Position numbers and translations under genes: made by a program
Part shown: positions 60,504-64,000 of the stretch, piece after piece
Numbering within the stretch: position 1 is the stretch's first letter
How the letters are laid out: each line of letters starts with the position of its first letter
Source: Rhynchopus sp. YZ270_cl-10
Lineage: Eukaryota > Euglenozoa > Diplonemea > Diplonemida > Diplonemidae
DNA length: 64,000 bases
Direction of reading: 5' to 3'
NCBI GenBank assembly: GCA_964035575.1
Contig: OZ037876.1
Coordinates: 496,001-560,000, forward strand
The notes under the pieces: model-generated
Database searches by the model: none
What the model saw: only the letters and a program-made list of their open reading frames with translations
What the model was told of the DNA's origin: nothing

Positions 60504-60549
60504 GGGGTAGGTGAGAGGTGGGGGCGGAGCCCCACCCCTCACCTACCCC
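60504..60549. repeat. GC-rich hairpin, 20-bp arms
   Basis: GGGGTAGGTGAGAGGTGGGG (60504-60523) pairs with 60530-60549 with one mismatch around a 6-nt loop GCGGAG. Confidence 0.85.
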
Positions 60550-60709
60550 ACCCCAGCCCCAATCCAAAACCCAAATCACCTAAGTATGGACACGTATGGA
60601 TTCCACCTTTTCAAAAACAATTCACGTATGGATTTCCATACGTTCCACACGTGGAGCGTAATCTCTGAGTGGGTCCAAAAAACGGCTTGGGGTAAGGGGT
60701 TAACAAAAA

Positions 60710-61107
60710 TTTAAAGTTTAAGGTGTACCTCTGCGAGCGTAGCGAGCGGAAAATTTTTAAGGTGTACTTCCGCGAGCGAAGCGAGCGGGAAAAAAAAATT
60801 GAAGGTGTACCTCCGCGAGCGTAGCGAGCGGAAAATTTTTTGAAGGTGTACCGCCGCGAGCGCAGCGAGCGGGAAAATTTTTAAGGTGTACTTCCGCGAG
60901 CGAAGCGAGCGGGGAAAAAATTGAAGGTGTACCTCCGCGAGCGTAGCGAGCGGAAAATTTTTTGAAGGTGTACCACCGCGAGCGCAGCGAGCGGGAAAAT
61001 ATTTTAAGGTGTACCTCCGCGAGCGTAGCGAGCGGAAAATTTTTAAGGTGTACTTCCGCGAGCGAAGCGAGCGGGGAAAAAATTGAAGGTGTACATTAAA
61101 CTTTAAA
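60710..61107. repeat. Minisatellite of 35-45 bp units enclosed by 12-bp inverted repeats
   Basis: Nine units of the form AAGGTGTACNTCCGCGAGCG followed by AGCGAGCGG and an A/T filler run from 60720 to about 61083, with a last partial unit. The array is bounded by TTTAAAGTTTAA (60710-60721) and TTAAACTTTAAA (61096-61107). Units alternate between GCGTAGCGAG, GCGAAGCGAG and GCGCAGCGAG types in a regular higher-order pattern. Confidence 0.9.
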
Positions 61108-61305
61108 CAAAGGGGTACGCCCACTTTTGTCGTCATCCTAAAATACCCGAAATTGAGCCCAATTGCATTTCCGGATCGATTGCGGAAAGTGGTAGGGTAA
61201 ATGAACAACACCAAATACCTACGCCCCCCCGTGCATATGTCCGTGTTGGTCGAGGCTCGGACATATACACATACTCAGTTCAGGTAGTATACTACAGTGT
61301 ACAGC

Positions 61306-61438
61306 GGCAAAAACCCATTCCGAGCTTTCGGCTCCGCACGTTGGCGGGGCATCTCCGTTCATATGTGGCCTGGTAAACCCATTCCGAGCTTTCGGCTCCG
61401 CACGTTGGCGGGGCATCTCTGATCATATTTGGCCTGGT
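61306..61438 (+). repeat. Tandem pair of CCCATTCCGAGC repeats, 64-bp period
   Basis: Two adjacent copies of the unit at 59907-59970 (CCCATTCCGAGCTTTCGGC, GTTGGCGGGGCATCTC), both ending GGCCTGGTAAA. Confidence 0.85.
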
Positions 61439-61605
61439 AAAAAAAAAAAAAAAAAAAAAAAAAATTTAAAAAAGGCGATCATATTTCATATCTCTTACCG
61501 ATAGCCCTGTTCTGTGGGTGAGTGAAAAATCGAAAAGAAAAACGTTAAAAAAAATGCCTTTTTTCATATTATCTTATATGATATGCGTCTAAGAGAGAGT
61601 TTTTT

Positions 61606-63132
61606 TCATCTTTCACCAATGTTTCCACCCCGGTCTTTGTCACCCCATGCCACAGCGCTGCCGTCTCGTTTGACAGCAACGACGGCGAAGTCGCCGATGT
61701 GCAGTGTTTTGGTGTTCTGCGTGACGCCTTCCTCAGGAGAAGCGCCCCCGCGAGCCTCCTGTCCCCATGTCACAGCCGTGCGCGTCTCGGGCCCAGCAGC
61801 ACCCTCACACACAACACCAAAAACCCTCTCCCCAGCGAACAACTCCACCGCATCCCTCCCAATGGCCTCAGCCTTCATTGCACTGATGGTACCCCCAAGC
61901 TCTGGGTCTCCCCACGCTGCAACAGTACCGTCCTGTTATAAAAAGGGGTTAAAAAACATGATAGTCTCCCTTTAAGACATTCAAATCAAATCCAAAAAAA
62001 AATTACACACCTCACACAGCGCTGCAAACGCAAACCCTGTTGCCTTTACCAGCTTAACCCGCTTTCCGGAGAGCGCTCTGTCAGCTGCACCTTGGTCACC
62101 ACCGAAGTTTGGTGCACCCCATACCACTACACGACCCCCTTCTGCTATAGCCGCAAAGGCACTGCGGGTTGCGGCAACGCTTGAGACGTTGTTGCCAAGA
62201 CGGGCTTGGGCTTCTGCACTGAGGGCACCACCCTTCGCTGGATTGCCCCATGCATGCAGTGCGCCTGACACAGTCACCGCTGCAAATGCCTGCGACGTGG
62301 CGTACACATCTACAACATCTGAAACATCCGGTGCACCTCCGCCACCTGCCCCTTCTGCACCCCACGCAACCACCTTCCCATCCTGCCCTACTGCCGCAAA
62401 GGCTTGAGCCGTTGAATACACCTTATCCGTCATTGCCGTATGATACGGCGGTTTAGACCCATACGAGGCTTCACCCAAAGCAAAGAAGCTGTCCTTCAGC
62501 TCCATATAAGCAACATCCGCGTACTCTGTGCTACGCAAACCACGAAGACGCAGTGCGTCGTACCGTACCACACCCCAGGCACCAAATAGTATTCCATCTC
62601 CCGCCGCATTTTCAACACAGACACTCCGTTCGGTGGAGGCGATGTGGGTAGGGTGCGATGGGACCTCTCTGAGGATGTCTTCGCGGTGAACGGAAAGATC
62701 GCCCCAAATAATGAGTTTTGGGACGTCGTTCGGGGTGCTGTCGGTAGTGGTTAGGGCGGCAAATCCGTCGCGTGTTGCGACAACCGTTTCAAGGGGCGGG
62801 CAGTCTCTCGGGGCCTCGCCTCCACTGTGTTTGCTTCCCCAGCAGTGGAGGGTTCTGCAAGGATGTGCCAGCATGGCGAAGGCACCATACCCAGAAACAA
62901 TGGAATGAACCCGAGGAGGCTCCTCTGCGCCATCCAACAGCGAAGGTGGTCCGTCCGGTGTCGTGGGGGTGGCGTGGCTCATGCTCTGTTCCATCACTCT
63001 CTCCAGGGTGGGAGAAGTGGTACTGTCCGCATCGTTATTGCCTTTGCAGCAAAAGTACAGCACACTACCACCCACAACCGCACCTAAAGCCCCAGAAGTG
63101 CTTGCAATGGCAACAGTTGCCGCGTGGCCCAT
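61606..63132 (-). CDS. RCC1-like beta-propeller protein with N-terminal membrane anchor, two exons
   Basis: Exons 63132-62011 and 61932-61606 join in phase to 482 residues. A hydrophobic helix (ATVAIASTSGALGAVVGGSV, about residues 5-28) is followed by a short linker and about eight repeats of the RCC1/BNR type. Each contains an AFAA core and a V.AWG or IWG strand with a following GG, for example YSTAQAFAAVGQDGKVVAWG, YATSQAFAAVTVSGALHAWG and TRSAFAAIAEGGRVVVWGAP. Such propellers bind proteins. Nothing links this one to Ran exchange, and the RCC1 catalytic loop is not seen. The donor is GTGTGT, the only one in the window that is not GTATG. Confidence 0.85.
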
Positions 63133-63340
63133 TTTTTTATTATTGTTTCGCCTTTTTTTGGAGTGATGCAAAAAGAAAAGGGGGTGAGGAGGAGAAGAAG
63201 AGGGGGTGGGTGAAGTTTGTAATGAAATGGTGTTCTCAAAAAGCCTTTTTTTTTTGGGATGAAAAAAAAAATCTCAAGTTATCGACCTCTCTCTTTGTTT
63301 CCCCTGGGGGAGGTGGGGGAGAGGAGAAAAAGAAGAAAAT

Positions 63341-63374
63341 CTGCAAGATGAATGTGCCTCTCGTGCACGCATCT
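63341..63374 (+). repeat. A-family hairpin repeat, copy 11 (re-paired stem)
   Basis: Outer arms AGATG (63346-63350) and CATCT (63370-63374), inner arms GTGC (63354-63357) and GCAC (63365-63368), loop CTCTCGT identical to copy 10 although both inner arms differ. Confidence 0.85.
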
Positions 63375-63562
63375 ATGTATAAAGAAACCTCGTTTTTTTT
63401 TTCTTTTGATTTTTTGCGAAGAGTCGGGAAGAAAAGGAAAAGAAAAAACAAAAATACGTCAAAAAAAAAAAGCACGAACAGTCTCGCGCAGGGCGTTTTA
63501 TTCTTATTCTGTGGAAACAGAATGGATGAAAGGCCGGGCAAAAAGAAATAAAGAAAAATAAG

Positions 63563-63605
63563 TGAAAGATGAACCTAAGTTCCATGTATTTCGTCACCTC
63601 ACCTG
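63563..63605 (+). repeat. A-family repeat, copy 12 (diverged)
   Basis: GTGAAAGATGAACCTAAG at the 5' end and CGTCACCTCACC at the 3' end; the inner stem is lost. Confidence 0.65.
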
Positions 63606-63683
63606 ATCGCAAAGAAAAGAGATAAGACGATCTCGGGGCACGTTCTGCACAAATTCTCATCTAGGGGTCTGCATAAGAAACAA

Positions 63684-63725
63684 GGTTGGTAAGATAAACC
63701 TATGGCCTCTATATGCTGTCAGCTT
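63684..63725 (+). repeat. A-family repeat, copy 13 (diverged)
   Basis: GGTTGGTAAGATAAACCTAT, then GGCCTCTATATGCTGTCAGCTT. Confidence 0.6.
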
Positions 63726-64000
63726 TCTCTTTTAAAGTGATAAGCAGCCTCATGGCAGCTAACACTGAATCAAAACATCTTAAAATCTGTATTTTCTGCA
63801 CACCCGGGTGAGATAGTGTGTCCTGGTGCAAAAAAAAAGGGGTGGAGAGGAAGGATGAAGTTGACAAAGAAACGCCCCCGATACAACTGTCTGAAAAAAA
63901 AAATACCCCAAGAAGTGACCTTCACAATTAGCGTACAAAAAACAGGCCTTTTGCTAACTTTGGGATTTTCCCCAGGAATGGCATGATGGTCAAAAAAAAA

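Larger units (their letters stand above)
59801..61518. mobile_element. 1.7-kb non-autonomous DNA transposon with 16-bp TIRs and 9-bp target duplication
   Basis: CAGGGCTATCGGTAAG at 59810-59825 and its exact inverse at 61494-61509 are flanked by the direct repeat TTCTGTGGG (59801-59809 and 61510-61518). A 9-bp duplication suits Mutator-like or Merlin-like elements; a CAGGG terminus recalls hAT, so the superfamily is open. The body carries paired internal hairpins, three copies of a CCCATTCCGAGCTTTCGGC unit, a fragment shared with the foldback at 12-14 kb and a tandem array within its own short inverted repeats. No transposase frame. The perfect TIRs and TSD indicate a recent insertion. Confidence 0.88.
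63133..64000. other. Intergenic stretch with three A repeats
   Basis: No gene. A repeats lie at 63341-63374, 63563-63605 and 63684-63725. The CT-rich coding-strand tract at about 63177-63215 is the likely acceptor region of the RCC1-like gene. Confidence 0.6.

Noticed and set aside
60711-61214. Minus-strand open frame of 167 codons over the minisatellite
   Set aside because: It is created by the tandem GCGAGCG units, encodes only a repetitive Arg/Leu/Ser peptide and starts outside the array in unrelated sequence.
63341-63725. Family A as box C/D snoRNAs (AAGATGA resembles a C box)
   Set aside because: No D box CTGA at the right distance, and the copies are too short and too numerous.
1-64000. 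tRNA, rRNA, spliced-leader RNA or CRISPR
   Set aside because: None seen by eye on either strand; a covariance-model scan would be needed to exclude diverged copies.

Overview
The window is nuclear DNA of a protist. All 21 protein genes I can support lie on the minus strand, which points to unidirectional, polycistronic-type transcription. Many have a long pyrimidine tract and an AG just upstream of the start codon on the coding strand, as at trans-splice acceptors. Seven genes also carry short cis-introns with a very uniform GTATG donor. One-way gene order, likely trans-splicing and ordinary GT-AG introns together suggest a euglenozoan, most likely a diplonemid. This is inference: no spliced-leader gene or rRNA is in view.

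Layout. 1-10.4 kb: a nucleotide-sugar transporter cut by the window edge, a two-pass membrane protein, a SAM-domain protein, the N-acetyltransferase NAA50 and a GAF/coiled-coil protein. 10.5-14.6 kb: no genes, holding a TA-flanked MITE and a large decayed foldback. 14.6-31.2 kb: the gene-dense core, with an O-fucosyltransferase-like enzyme, a small unknown protein, a secreted beta-helix protein, a Cys-rich protein, a two-pass glycoprotein, a NEK-like kinase with a PB1 domain and the spliceosome-disassembly factor TFIP11/Ntr1. 31.2-36.4 kb: gene-free. 36.4-41.7 kb: a large TPR protein and a WDR89-like WD40 protein. 41.7-56.9 kb: sparse genes (coiled-coil protein, two small secreted proteins, a putative mitochondrial protein) in repeat-rich DNA. 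56.9-63.1 kb: a coiled-coil/Pro-Ser-rich protein, CutC and an RCC1-like protein. A 1.7-kb DNA transposon is lodged immediately upstream of the CutC start.

The strongest unexplained signal is a set of short (35-110 bp) dispersed repeats, about 40 copies in at least eight families. All read in the same direction across 58 kb, parallel to the genes. Several fold into hairpins whose arms differ between copies yet stay complementary. Five of the seven introns longer than 150 nt contain one, and none of the nine introns under 100 nt does. They behave like mobile or selected elements acting in the transcribed strand as structured RNA.

The genes do not form an obvious pathway. They are mostly housekeeping (NAA50, TFIP11, CutC, WDR89-like), secretory or surface (transporter, glycosyltransferase, secreted proteins) and cytoskeletal or regulatory (NEK kinase, SAM, GAF and TPR proteins).
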